Below, one piece after another: positions 19,245 through 27,927 of a DNA stretch of 64,000 nt. Origin of the DNA: UBA1231 sp045123185 (lineage in GTDB: Bacteria > Bacillota_I > Bacilli_A > ML615J-28 > CAG-313). The stretch spans positions 1-64,000 of the forward strand of contig JBGVIL010000026.1 of the NCBI GenBank assembly GCA_045123185.1, written 5' to 3'. The number at the start of each line of letters is the position of its first letter. The stretch's first letter is position 1. The notes under the pieces are model-generated. The model made no database searches, was not told where the DNA came from, and saw nothing but the letters and a program-made list of their open reading frames with translations. Position numbers and translations under genes: made by a program.

Positions 19245-20768
19245 TTATTTTAATTCGTTGATAGCATTATCATATGCAGCTTCGATTGAAACGTTAGCAT
19301 ATAATACAGCTTCAATTAAGTTTTCAACTTCATCACGACAAGTTGAAGTACCTGGGAATGATGGAGAAGTATAGAACGCATCTCTTTGTTCCCAACCTAC
19401 TAATGATACTTTAGCAGCTAATGATTGTTCTTCTTGAACATATTGACCATCAACTAATTTTTTACCTTCTAAGAAGTTAGAGTATTCAACAGAATTTCTT
19501 AAACTTGTTAAAATTGGGAAGTAACCTGTTTCTGTACACCAAATATATGTTGGTTGTTTTTCAACAGCAAGACCTTCAGTCCATGTTGTTAAGAATTTAA
19601 TAAATAACCATCCAGCTAATTCTTCTTCAGCTGTTTCAGAGTTAAATAATGCAACGTTTGTACCTTGTTGGATAACGTATTTTTGACTAGATGCTGCTCT
19701 TTGTGGATATGGAAGAACACCTAGAACGAATTTGTCACCAGGGTTATTATAAGATGCACCAGCTGATGAACCGATAACCATCTTAACTTGACCATTAACG
19801 AATCTGTCAGATGTATAAGCATCAGGATCACCCCAAGCAGAAGCAGTTACAAAGTAACCAGCTTTGAATGCATTGTAATACCATTGAACCATAGCTTTTG
19901 ATTGAGCATTATCGAATACGAATTCACCTTGGTTTTCACCAGTAAGTTTTGTATATTCACCACCCCATTGTTGAGTTAGTGTAATAAACATATTACCTTC
20001 TGAGTCATAAGAGAATGCATAGTTGTCTGATTTTTCAGCAGTTGATAAAGCTTTATATTCAGGTTGTTCAACATAGAATTTACCGATTTCTTCGATTTGT
20101 TCCCAAGTTAATGCAGCGCCTTCATTAGCAACAAATTTAGGAGTATCATTAACATATTGAATAGAACCTAAGTTATATTTTTCTAATAAACCTTTTTCTT
20201 CAAACCATGTAGCATTGATGAATAATACTTCAGTTGATTTGTTAAATGGTAAAGAATAAAGAGTTCCTTTGTCATCATAAATTTTACCTTCAGCAAAATA
20301 TGATGGAACGTAGTCATTTAATTGACCATTGCTTAAACCATATACTGGATGGCTAACATATGAATTTAATTCACGAACACCTTCGTATTTACCATTTTGG
20401 TTTGCTTCTAAGTATAATGATACGTGGTCAGGATATACTTGAGCAATAGTTGGTTTGTTACCAATACGAATACCTTTAGAAATTTTATCTCTTAAATCTG
20501 TATAACCACCTTGAGAAGAGTGAGTTACTTTGATGTTTGGATAAACTTCATTAAACACTTTAATAATTTTGTCAATAACAACTTGGTTAGATTGACCCAT
20601 AGCGTGCCAGAAAGTTACTTCAGCACTTAGTGATTTAAGTTCAGCTTCACTTAAATTTAATAGTTCATGCATGCCTTTTGTGTCATTAGGATCGTCTTTT
20701 TTACCTCCGCACCCAACAACAGTGAATAAAGCTGCAAAAACTAATACAAAAGATAATAGTTTTTTCAT
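19245..20768 (-). CDS. ABC transporter substrate-binding lipoprotein, UgpB-like
   Basis: A 507-residue extracellular solute-binding protein with lipobox VVGC near residue 20. The mature N-terminus (VTFWHAMGQSNQ, then a segment like IKVTHSSQGGYTDL and PTIAQVYPDH) is strikingly like UgpB, the glycerol-3-phosphate-binding protein of the CUT1 family. Other family features include LPFNKSTEVLFIN near 170 and the C-terminal ETGYFPIL. The ligand is not readable. The UgpB resemblance plus the adjacent nuclease suggests a phosphorylated compound such as a nucleotide or phosphodiester, by inference. It is 44 nt after the second permease. Confidence 0.9.
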   Translation of the reverse strand: MKKLLSFVLVFAALFTVVGCGGKKDDPNDTKGMHELLNLSEAELKSLSAEVTFWHAMGQSNQVVIDKIIKVFNEVYPNIKVTHSSQGGYTDLRDKISKGIRIGNKPTIAQVYPDHVSLYLEANQNGKYEGVRELNSYVSHPVYGLSNGQLNDYVPSYFAEGKIYDDKGTLYSLPFNKSTEVLFINATWFEEKGLLEKYNLGSIQYVNDTPKFVANEGAALTWEQIEEIGKFYVEQPEYKALSTAEKSDNYAFSYDSEGNMFITLTQQWGGEYTKLTGENQGEFVFDNAQSKAMVQWYYNAFKAGYFVTASAWGDPDAYTSDRFVNGQVKMVIGSSAGASYNNPGDKFVLGVLPYPQRAASSQKYVIQQGTNVALFNSETAEEELAGWLFIKFLTTWTEGLAVEKQPTYIWCTETGYFPILTSLRNSVEYSNFLEGKKLVDGQYVQEEQSLAAKVSLVGWEQRDAFYTSPSFPGTSTCRDEVENLIEAVLYANVSIEAAYDNAINELK

Positions 20769-20812
20769 TTTTTTCCTCCGTTAAATTTTATGGTAGACTA
20801 ACAAATTTAGTT

Positions 20813-21829
20813 TTACCCTTTGATTCCACTTCTTGATACACCTCTAATAATGTATTTTCTAAAGAAGATGAATACAAGAAGTAATGGTACAGTTACGACA
20901 GTTGTCGCAGCCATTTGTAAGTTGGTAAGTGGTAATCCGTTTTCTTCTGTAGCGAATGACTTTCTTAAACCAACTGTAATTAAAGTTAAATCTTTACCTA
21001 AAGATGCATCTGTTACAAGGTTAGGCCAAATGTAAGAGTTCCATGCACCCATAAGTTTTAAAATAGTAATAGTGATAATTGTAGGAGAAGCGATAGGCAA
21101 CATTACTTTTAATAAGTATTTGAAGTCGCTCGTTCCATCTACTTTTGCTGCATAATACAATTCGTTTGGAATTTGCTTGAATGTATTTCTTAATAGGAAG
21201 ATATAATATGTACTTACCCAGAAAGGAACAATCATAGCTTCATATGTATTATACCAATTTAAAACATTTTCACTACAAACTGTAACGTAGTTTGTAATTA
21301 CTAAAATTTCTCCAGGAATCATCATTGTTGCAATAAACATTGAGAATAGCAAATCTTTTCCTTTAAAGTTTAATCTAGCAAAAGCATATGCTGATAATAC
21401 TGTTGTAACAAGAGTTCCAAGTGTAGAGAATATACCAACAATTAATGTGTTGATCATGTAAGTACCAAATGGAGCTTGAGTCATTGCTCTTCTAAAGTTA
21501 CTAAAATGAACTTCATTTGGAATTATAGTAGGCGGATATTGTATTGTTTCTTCAGCTGTTTTTACTGAAGTCGCAAACATCCAGTAGAAAGGGAAAATAA
21601 TAAAGAATGCAGCTACAGACAATAATGTATATGCAACAATATATCTAACAACTTTACCAATTTTTTCTTTTCTAATTTGTTTTTGATAATCTACTTCAGA
21701 TTGACTTTCTTCAACCCAAAGGTTTGCCGCTAATTTTTTATGTTTCTTTGATGGATACTTGTTTGATTTATCTAAAACAGATAAAACAAATGCAGCAAGT
21801 ATTAATGATAATAATATAAACCAAAACAT
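20813..21829 (-). CDS. ABC transporter permease, UgpE/MalG type
   Basis: A 338-residue inner-membrane permease with about six core helices from residue 60 on, plus an extra N-terminal helix (2-18) and a ~45-residue charged linker not typical of UgpE. The EAA loop (LYYAAKVDGTSDFKYLLKVM, ~225-245), which docks on the ATPase, is present. The C-terminus is RKYIIRGVSRSGIKG, close to the classical family ending. It follows the other permease by 12 nt with a strong AGGAGG site. Confidence 0.93.
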   Translation of the reverse strand: MFWFILLSLILAAFVLSVLDKSNKYPSKKHKKLAANLWVEESQSEVDYQKQIRKEKIGKVVRYIVAYTLLSVAAFFIIFPFYWMFATSVKTAEETIQYPPTIIPNEVHFSNFRRAMTQAPFGTYMINTLIVGIFSTLGTLVTTVLSAYAFARLNFKGKDLLFSMFIATMMIPGEILVITNYVTVCSENVLNWYNTYEAMIVPFWVSTYYIFLLRNTFKQIPNELYYAAKVDGTSDFKYLLKVMLPIASPTIITITILKLMGAWNSYIWPNLVTDASLGKDLTLITVGLRKSFATEENGLPLTNLQMAATTVVTVPLLLVFIFFRKYIIRGVSRSGIKG

Positions 21830-21841
21830 ATATGATACCTC

Positions 21842-22765
21842 CTAGTAGTGAACTCGCTTTTTACCAGCGGCTTCCTTAACAAAAGTAAATATCATGATAA
21901 CAACGAATAGCATAACCGCTGCGGCAGCTGCGATACCAATATCGTTTTTAGCAATACATTTATAAATGTAACTAACTACTGTACTCATACTATTCTTTTG
22001 TCCAATTGGACCTTCAGCATCACCGAATACCCCAATGATTGATGAATATTCTTTAAACGAACCAATAATTGATGTTGTTGTTAAGAAAGTTACTTGAGGT
22101 GATAATAAAGGTAATGTGATTTTTGTTAATACTCTAAATTTAGAAGCACAGTCAATTTGTGCTGCTTGATAATATTGCTTGTCAATACCTTGTAAACCAC
22201 TTAATAAAATCATAATTTTAAATGGTAATGCATTCCAAATGATATATACAAGTAATACAGTTAAAGAGTTTCTATAAGATGGATAAATTGATACATCTCC
22301 AACTTTTAAGTTTCCACCTAACCAGTTAACTGGATCAAATCCCATCATTTCAAGTAAACTATTAAATACACCAAACTTTGAGTTAAAGATAACTGAGAAT
22401 ACCATACCAATCGCAATAGCGTTTGTTACATATGGCATAAAGAATATTGTTTGATAAATCTTTTGAAATTTTTTAATTGAGTTCAAACCAACTGCTATAA
22501 GTAGTGATAATATAACAGATACAGGAACAGAGATGACTGTAATTAATACAGTTGTTTTGAAATATTGAAGAATAGCTTTCTTTTGAAGAACGGTTTCAAA
22601 GTTTCCAAAACCAAGTCCAGACCACTCATTTAACATGTAGTTATAGTCTTCTGCGAAGGCGATAAAGAATGTATTAAATAGTGGATATACTGTAAATACA
22701 GCCATCAAGATAAGAGTAGGTGCTAGATATATCCAAGCTTCCCACTGATTACGCTTGACTTCCAT
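21842..22765 (-). CDS. ABC transporter permease, UgpA/MalF type
   Basis: A 307-residue six-helix permease beginning with the typical WIYLAPTLILMAVFTVYPLF. It has the family loop YYQAAQIDCASKFRVLTKIT near 200-220 (EAA motif) and a short C-terminus. It pairs with the UgpE-like permease to form the membrane channel. It begins 2 nt after the ATPase stop, so translation is probably coupled. Confidence 0.93.
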   Translation of the reverse strand: MEVKRNQWEAWIYLAPTLILMAVFTVYPLFNTFFIAFAEDYNYMLNEWSGLGFGNFETVLQKKAILQYFKTTVLITVISVPVSVILSLLIAVGLNSIKKFQKIYQTIFFMPYVTNAIAIGMVFSVIFNSKFGVFNSLLEMMGFDPVNWLGGNLKVGDVSIYPSYRNSLTVLLVYIIWNALPFKIMILLSGLQGIDKQYYQAAQIDCASKFRVLTKITLPLLSPQVTFLTTTSIIGSFKEYSSIIGVFGDAEGPIGQKNSMSTVVSYIYKCIAKNDIGIAAAAAVMLFVVIMIFTFVKEAAGKKRVHY

Positions 22766-22767
22766 AC

Positions 22768-23856
22768 TTATTCACCTGCGACTTCCATATTAACTTCAGT
22801 TAATTTGTCAAAGATGTGACGTTTATTTTTCTTAATGTTTGCTTTAATAGTCTTACCAACTTCGATTCCTTCGATTTCGGCTTCAACAATAAATCTGAAT
22901 GTTGGTGTTTGGCAAGAAGGATGTCTTGCAACAATTGATTTGTCACGTCCAATGAATTCTACACTTTCAACAATAAAGCTAAATGCACCTTCGTCAGCGC
23001 CATTAGCAACTTCGAATCCTTCAGGACGAATACCAATTTCAACTTCTTGATCAGGGAAATCAACTGTATCAATTACTTCGTCGCCAATCATTAATTGTTT
23101 GTTTTCAATTTTTCCTTCAAACATATTGATTGGAGGAGTACCTAAGAATTTAGCAACAAACTTATTTACAGGGTTGTTATAAACATCTTGAGGTTTTCCT
23201 TTTTGTTGTACAACACCAAGTTTCATTACAACAATTTCATCAGAAATACTCATTGCTTCTTCTTGGTCATGTGTTACGAATACTGTTGTAATACCAGTTT
23301 CTCTTTGAATACGTTTAATTTCTTCTCTTGTTTGTAAACGTAAACGAGCATCTAAGTTAGATAGTGGTTCGTCAAGTAATAATACATCTGGTTGTTTAAC
23401 TAAGGCACGCGCAATCGCAACACGTTGTTGTTGACCACCAGATAATTGTCTTGGTTTACGATTTAAAAGTGAACCAATGTCTACTAGATCCGCAACCTTT
23501 TGAGTTCTTTCTAAAGCTTCTGCTTTAGGAACCTTCATGTTTTGTAATGGGAATAAAATGTTGTTTTTAACAGTCATGTGAGGATATAAAGCATAGTTTT
23601 GGAATACTAAACCAATACCTCTTTTTTCAGGAGATAGTTTTGTAACATCTTCATCTCCAAAGAAAATTTGACCTTCTGTAGGACTTAATAGACCCGCAAT
23701 CATGTAAAGTGTAGTAGATTTACCACAACCTGATGGACCTAAAAGACCGATTAGTTTACCCGAAGGAATCAAGATGTCAACGTTGTCGACAGCTCTTACT
23801 TCGGATTGATCTTTGTCTGCAAAGACTTTTGTTAATTGAACTAATTTAATGTCCAT
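22768..23856 (-). CDS. ABC transporter ATP-binding protein, MsmK/UgpC type
   Basis: A 362-residue CUT1-family ATPase, first gene of the operon. Motifs: Walker A GPSGCGKST near 38-46, signature LSGGQQQRVAIARAL near 133, Walker B LLLDEPLSNLD near 156-166, and switch His in FVTHDQEEA near 189. The C-terminal ~130 residues form the TOBE/regulatory domain. The start at 23856 is chosen because GGAGG precedes it; a start at 23898 would overlap the transcript's 5' palindrome. All six genes from here to 12536 run without a visible terminator. Confidence 0.95.
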   Translation of the reverse strand: MDIKLVQLTKVFADKDQSEVRAVDNVDILIPSGKLIGLLGPSGCGKSTTLYMIAGLLSPTEGQIFFGDEDVTKLSPEKRGIGLVFQNYALYPHMTVKNNILFPLQNMKVPKAEALERTQKVADLVDIGSLLNRKPRQLSGGQQQRVAIARALVKQPDVLLLDEPLSNLDARLRLQTREEIKRIQRETGITTVFVTHDQEEAMSISDEIVVMKLGVVQQKGKPQDVYNNPVNKFVAKFLGTPPINMFEGKIENKQLMIGDEVIDTVDFPDQEVEIGIRPEGFEVANGADEGAFSFIVESVEFIGRDKSIVARHPSCQTPTFRFIVEAEIEGIEVGKTIKANIKKNKRHIFDKLTEVNMEVAGE

Positions 23857-23876
23857 TATAATTTTCCTCCGTATTT

Positions 23877-23891
23877 TAGGGTAGTTCCCTA
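23877..23891. promoter_or_regulatory. palindrome in the 5' UTR of the nuclease/ABC operon
   Basis: TAGGG-N5-CCCTA lies between the -10 element (23901-23906) and the ribosome site of the ATPase gene. Its position suits a repressor operator or a small RNA hairpin. No regulator gene is adjacent. Confidence 0.4.
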
Positions 23892-23900
23892 TTCTCACTT

Positions 23901-23929
23901 ATTATATCATAATTCGAGTTTTTTTGCAA
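23901..23929 (-). promoter_or_regulatory. promoter of the nuclease/ABC operon
   Basis: TTGCAA (23924-23929), 17-bp spacer ending TGA, TATAAT (23901-23906), an extended -10 sigma-A promoter upstream of the ATPase gene. Confidence 0.85.
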
Positions 23930-23982
23930 CCAAGATACAACTATTTTAGTTTTAATGATATAACAGGAGTATTTTTCGAAAA

Positions 23983-24011
23983 AAAATATGACGGTCAAAC
24001 CGTCATATTTT
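23983..24011 (-). terminator. terminator after recR
   Basis: Stem AAAATATGACGGT/ACCGTCATATTTT with a 3-nt loop, followed on the minus strand by TTTTTTCGAAAAA. It ends the dnaX-ybaB-recR operon and insulates the ABC operon promoter. Confidence 0.9.
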
Positions 24012-24035
24012 ATATTTTTGTTTAATGAATTTTTC

Positions 24036-24644
24036 CTACTTGTTTTTAGTAATTCGATATTCTAAAGCTCTTTTTATAGTTAAATCATCTGCATACTCTA
24101 GATCGCTTCCAGCAGGTAATCCATACCCAATTCTAGAGATTTTTAGATTAGATTTTTCTTGTAAAAGATTCTCAATATATAAGGCTGTAATGTCACCTGA
24201 AGGAGTTAAACTAGTAGCAATTATTACCTCTTCTACAGGTTCATTGTGGACCCTTTTTTCAAGTTTTTCTATATTTAAATCCTCTGGTTTTATGCGTTCA
24301 AAGGCAGATATTAAACCTCCTAAAACATGATATTTACCGTTATATTCACCTGATTTTTCGATGTTTAATAAGTCTTTAGGATCTTTTACAACTAGTATTT
24401 TTTTGTTATCTCTTGTAGAGTCAGAACAAATATCACATATATGTTCAGTAGTTAACATACCACATATTTCACATTTTTGAATGGTCGAAAAAGTTCCAAG
24501 CATTATATCACAAACCTTTTTGATGTCATTATAATTATATTTTTCTACAATATAATAAGCATATCTTAAAGCAGTTTTATGACCAACACCAGGTAATTTT
24601 TCAAAACAATGAACTAAATCATCTAAAAATTTTAATTGTTTCAT
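24036..24644 (-). CDS. recR: recombination protein RecR
   Basis: RecR acts with RecO (and RecF) to load RecA at gaps. The 202-residue product has the HhH segment LPGVGHKTALRYAYYI near 17-32, the four-cysteine zinc site CEICG..C..C near 57-72, and the Toprim domain (ILVVKDPKDLL near 83, VIIATSLTPSGDITALYI near 135). It comes one base after ybaB in the conserved dnaX-ybaB-recR order. Confidence 0.96.
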   Translation of the reverse strand: MKQLKFLDDLVHCFEKLPGVGHKTALRYAYYIVEKYNYNDIKKVCDIMLGTFSTIQKCEICGMLTTEHICDICSDSTRDNKKILVVKDPKDLLNIEKSGEYNGKYHVLGGLISAFERIKPEDLNIEKLEKRVHNEPVEEVIIATSLTPSGDITALYIENLLQEKSNLKISRIGYGLPAGSDLEYADDLTIKRALEYRITKNK

Positions 24645-24645
24645 C

Positions 24646-24960
24646 TTAGAAGAATGATCCCATACCGCCTAATAGAGCTTGGTATTTACCCATTTTTTCT
24701 TCAGTAGTTTTATCAATTTCATCATATGCTTTTTTACAAGCTGCAACTATCATGTCTGATAACATCTCATAATCTTCTTTAGATTCAATTTCAAAACCAT
24801 CTAAAATTTCAACATTAACTAATTCTTTTGTTCCTTTTAAAGTAACTTTAACAACGCCTCCAGCTGTTTGAACGAAATCAGCATTAGAAATTTCTTCTTG
24901 TGTTTTAATCATTTCTTGTTGCATTTGGCGAACTTTTCTTAACATTGCTTGTTGATTCAT
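24646..24960 (-). CDS. ybaB: YbaB/EbfC nucleoid-associated protein
   Basis: A 104-residue member of the YbaB/EbfC DNA-binding family: MLRKVRQMQQEMIKTQEE helix at the N-terminus, then GGVVKVTLKGTKELVNVEI and a C-terminal KMGKYQALLGGMG. These proteins bind DNA as dimers and are almost always found between dnaX and recR, as here (gaps of 2 and 1 nt). Confidence 0.95.
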   Translation of the reverse strand: MNQQAMLRKVRQMQQEMIKTQEEISNADFVQTAGGVVKVTLKGTKELVNVEILDGFEIESKEDYEMLSDMIVAACKKAYDEIDKTTEEKMGKYQALLGGMGSFF

Positions 24961-24962
24961 AA

Positions 24963-27800
24963 TTATTTAACCTCTCTTATTAAACTTTGCCCAAACATTT
25001 CTTTAGCTTTATCATAGTTTCTAGAACTGTTTGTTTGAAAATTTTCTTTTGTTACATTTATTACTTTAAGTTCCGGATTCTTAATTGGTGTTAATGTAGG
25101 GAACTTAATACCCATGTGATACTGTCCTTTATACTCATTACTCTTTTCATGCCATGTGTTTACAGGCAATGCAATAAAGTCATATTCTTTTTGCAGAGTA
25201 GTTCTAAGCACTTGTTTTGCTTCATAATGAGTATTTGCAGTCATTAAGTAATTACAAATTGATGCCTTTTGGTATACAATAATTAAATAATTGCCACCAT
25301 TTACAACTACTTTACCGTCACTAAGTGTAGATGCAATACTTGCAAGTGGTTGTGGCACTAGTGATTGTAGACGATACCAAACAGAATTAATTCTTTCTTT
25401 ATCTTCCATATTTTTTCTATCTCTAGATTGATGTAAGATATTTTCAATAACTCTAATATCATAAGCTTTTGCTGTGTCATCTACTTGATTTTCTTTTAAT
25501 TCTTCTTTAGGTTCTTCTACAACTTCTTGTGGTACAATTGTTTGTTCCATTACTTTTTGTTCTACTCGTGGTGCAGTTTCGTAAGGAGATGTACGTTTTT
25601 GGATAATTGGTTTTGTAGTTTCTTGTTCAACTTTGATATTTTTAAAACTTTCTTCAAGTTGAGTTGTACGTGCGCCAACTTTTAAAGCATATTCTTTAAC
25701 AGATAAAATTTTGTTTTCTAGTTCTTGAAGTTGTTCTTCAGTAACTTGTGGCTCAAAATTTAATTCTGATACTTGTTGTTTTAATTCATTAACTAGTTCT
25801 TTTGCAGCAGCAACATTTGTTTTATTGTCTTCAATATCTTTTTGTAAGTCGATTACTTTATTAAATAAAGTAAAATAGTTATCTCTAATTTTTTCTAATT
25901 CAGATACCGCTTGATATGATTCGTCTACAGTATTAAAGAAGTCATCAGCTGGTAAATCAAATGATTGTGGTTGATAATCTTCAGGAATAGGTTCGATAAT
26001 TTCTTGTTTTGTCTCATCTGTTTTAGATGATAGTGCGTCTAAACGACTATATATATCATCTAAGTTTACTGTTTCAACATTGATATTGCTAATTCTTTCT
26101 TCTAAAAAATCTTTTGTTACATATGAATTTAATAAATCGTAAACTTGATCTAATGAGTTGTTATTAGCTGTTATGTCATTATTATATATATGTTCTTCTT
26201 TATTAGAAACAACGAATTCTTGTAATTGGTCATTAGTTACATATGTTGACAGTTTATTTTGTAAGTTTGTAATTTCATTCTTGAATTCTTCTTTTAATAA
26301 CTCAATGTTAATTGTTGGTGTTTCAACCGGTGTAGAATTTAGTTCGTTGAATTTGTTTTCTAATTCATTAACCTTATTTAATAATTCTTGATATTTATCA
26401 TCTGTTGGTTGTACATTATCAAATAATGTTTGTTGGTTGTTGTTTTCAAAAAAAGCAACCTTCTTTTCAAGCAATTCAATTCTTGGATCTTCTTCCAATA
26501 TTTCAATTCTTTCTTCTAAATCACGTGGTGGAACAGCACATTTAGAAATCATTTCTTCTAAAAACTCTAATTTGCTTTTAGCAAAATCTTTAAATTCATT
26601 GATATTTAATGTCTCGTTTGAGCTTGCTAGATTCTTAACTTGCATTTCTAATTGATACATTTTATCATACACTTCAGATAAATCAGCATTATCAACTGAT
26701 TTAACTAATTGTGATGTTACATCAATTGCTGTCATTTTTACAATTCCAACTTCTAAATAGATTTTAGGAGTGTTTGTAAATTTAATTTTATTTTGGACGT
26801 CATTTAATACGTCAACATATTTAAATATCTTATTTCTTTTGGTTTCTTGAACTAATTTTAAGAATTCAAAATTATTAAAAATTGATTTTGAACTTTCTTC
26901 TGGCTTCACATTTTGATATAAAACCATATCACGACATAGTGATAACATCGATTGAACTAGGACGCTAACTTCTTTTCCCATATCTAATAAATCGTTAACG
27001 ATGTCAAGTGCATCACTAATTTTATTCTCATTAATTAAAGAGAAAAGTTCAATTACTTTCTTATCTGAAACTCTACCAGTAATATTATTGATATCTTCAG
27101 CAGTTATTTCATGATCAGTATATGCTGAAACTTGATCCATAATACTTAATGCATCACGCATTCCACCTTCAGATATTTCAGCAATCAAAGAAAGTGCTTC
27201 TTTGGTAATGCTAATATTTTCTAAATTTTTAACTTTATTTAATTGATCAACAATTTCTTTATTTGTGAGTGGTTTAAAATCAAATCTTTGACAACGAGAT
27301 AAAATAGTTGCTGGAACTTTATGTGGCTCTGTAGTAGCTAAAATAAAAATAACATGCATTGGTGGTTCTTCTAATGTTTTTAATAATGCATTAAAAGCTG
27401 AAATACTTAACATGTGTACTTCATCGATAATATATATTTTATAATTTAAAGATGCAGGTAAGAAATTTACTTTTTCAAGTAAGTTACGCATTTCATCTAC
27501 GCCATTATTACTTGCGGCATCAATTTCAATAACATCAATTGCAGAACCATCATTTATAGATTCACATACTTCACATTTATTGCATGGATTTCCGTTTTCT
27601 AAATGATTACAGTTAACTGCTTTAGCGATTATTCTTGCAATTGTAGTTTTACCTATACCACGTGATCCACTAAATAGATAAGCATGTCCAATCTTATCAT
27701 TAGCAATAGAATTTTTAATAGTTTGGATTATATACTTTTGTCCAACTACTTCATCAAAGTTAGTAGGACGATATCTTCGATATAATGCTTTATAGGCCAT
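24963..27800 (-). CDS. dnaX: DNA polymerase III subunit gamma/tau
   Basis: Clamp-loader ATPase. Residues 1-~370 hold the standard motor: VVGQKYIIQTI, Walker A GSRGIGKTT near 45, the four-Cys zinc site near 64-79, Walker B IIDEVHML near 122, and sensor/SRC motif TILSRCQRF near 160. The protein is 945 residues, far longer than usual (about 560 in B. subtilis). The extra length is a Gln/Glu/Asn-rich region at about 390-790 with several coiled-coil-like stretches. The C-terminal part (about 815-945: VWYRLQSLV to the end) resembles the tau domain that contacts DnaE/PolC. It leads the dnaX-ybaB-recR operon. Confidence 0.95.
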   Translation of the reverse strand: MAYKALYRRYRPTNFDEVVGQKYIIQTIKNSIANDKIGHAYLFSGSRGIGKTTIARIIAKAVNCNHLENGNPCNKCEVCESINDGSAIDVIEIDAASNNGVDEMRNLLEKVNFLPASLNYKIYIIDEVHMLSISAFNALLKTLEEPPMHVIFILATTEPHKVPATILSRCQRFDFKPLTNKEIVDQLNKVKNLENISITKEALSLIAEISEGGMRDALSIMDQVSAYTDHEITAEDINNITGRVSDKKVIELFSLINENKISDALDIVNDLLDMGKEVSVLVQSMLSLCRDMVLYQNVKPEESSKSIFNNFEFLKLVQETKRNKIFKYVDVLNDVQNKIKFTNTPKIYLEVGIVKMTAIDVTSQLVKSVDNADLSEVYDKMYQLEMQVKNLASSNETLNINEFKDFAKSKLEFLEEMISKCAVPPRDLEERIEILEEDPRIELLEKKVAFFENNNQQTLFDNVQPTDDKYQELLNKVNELENKFNELNSTPVETPTINIELLKEEFKNEITNLQNKLSTYVTNDQLQEFVVSNKEEHIYNNDITANNNSLDQVYDLLNSYVTKDFLEERISNINVETVNLDDIYSRLDALSSKTDETKQEIIEPIPEDYQPQSFDLPADDFFNTVDESYQAVSELEKIRDNYFTLFNKVIDLQKDIEDNKTNVAAAKELVNELKQQVSELNFEPQVTEEQLQELENKILSVKEYALKVGARTTQLEESFKNIKVEQETTKPIIQKRTSPYETAPRVEQKVMEQTIVPQEVVEEPKEELKENQVDDTAKAYDIRVIENILHQSRDRKNMEDKERINSVWYRLQSLVPQPLASIASTLSDGKVVVNGGNYLIIVYQKASICNYLMTANTHYEAKQVLRTTLQKEYDFIALPVNTWHEKSNEYKGQYHMGIKFPTLTPIKNPELKVINVTKENFQTNSSRNYDKAKEMFGQSLIREVK

Positions 27801-27826
27801 ATTTTGTTATACCTCCATTTTTAATT

Positions 27827-27855
27827 ATTATATCATAAATACAACTATTTGTCCT
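27827..27855 (-). promoter_or_regulatory. dnaX promoter
   Basis: TATAAT (27827-27832) with extended TGA and a weak -35 AGGACA (27850-27855) at 17 bp, about 26 bp before the dnaX start. Confidence 0.6.
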
Positions 27856-27927
27856 AGTTTTAATCAAACTTTTTTATATATTATTTTTTTTACTATTTTT
27901 TCGAATATAAACATAAAATTATATGAT

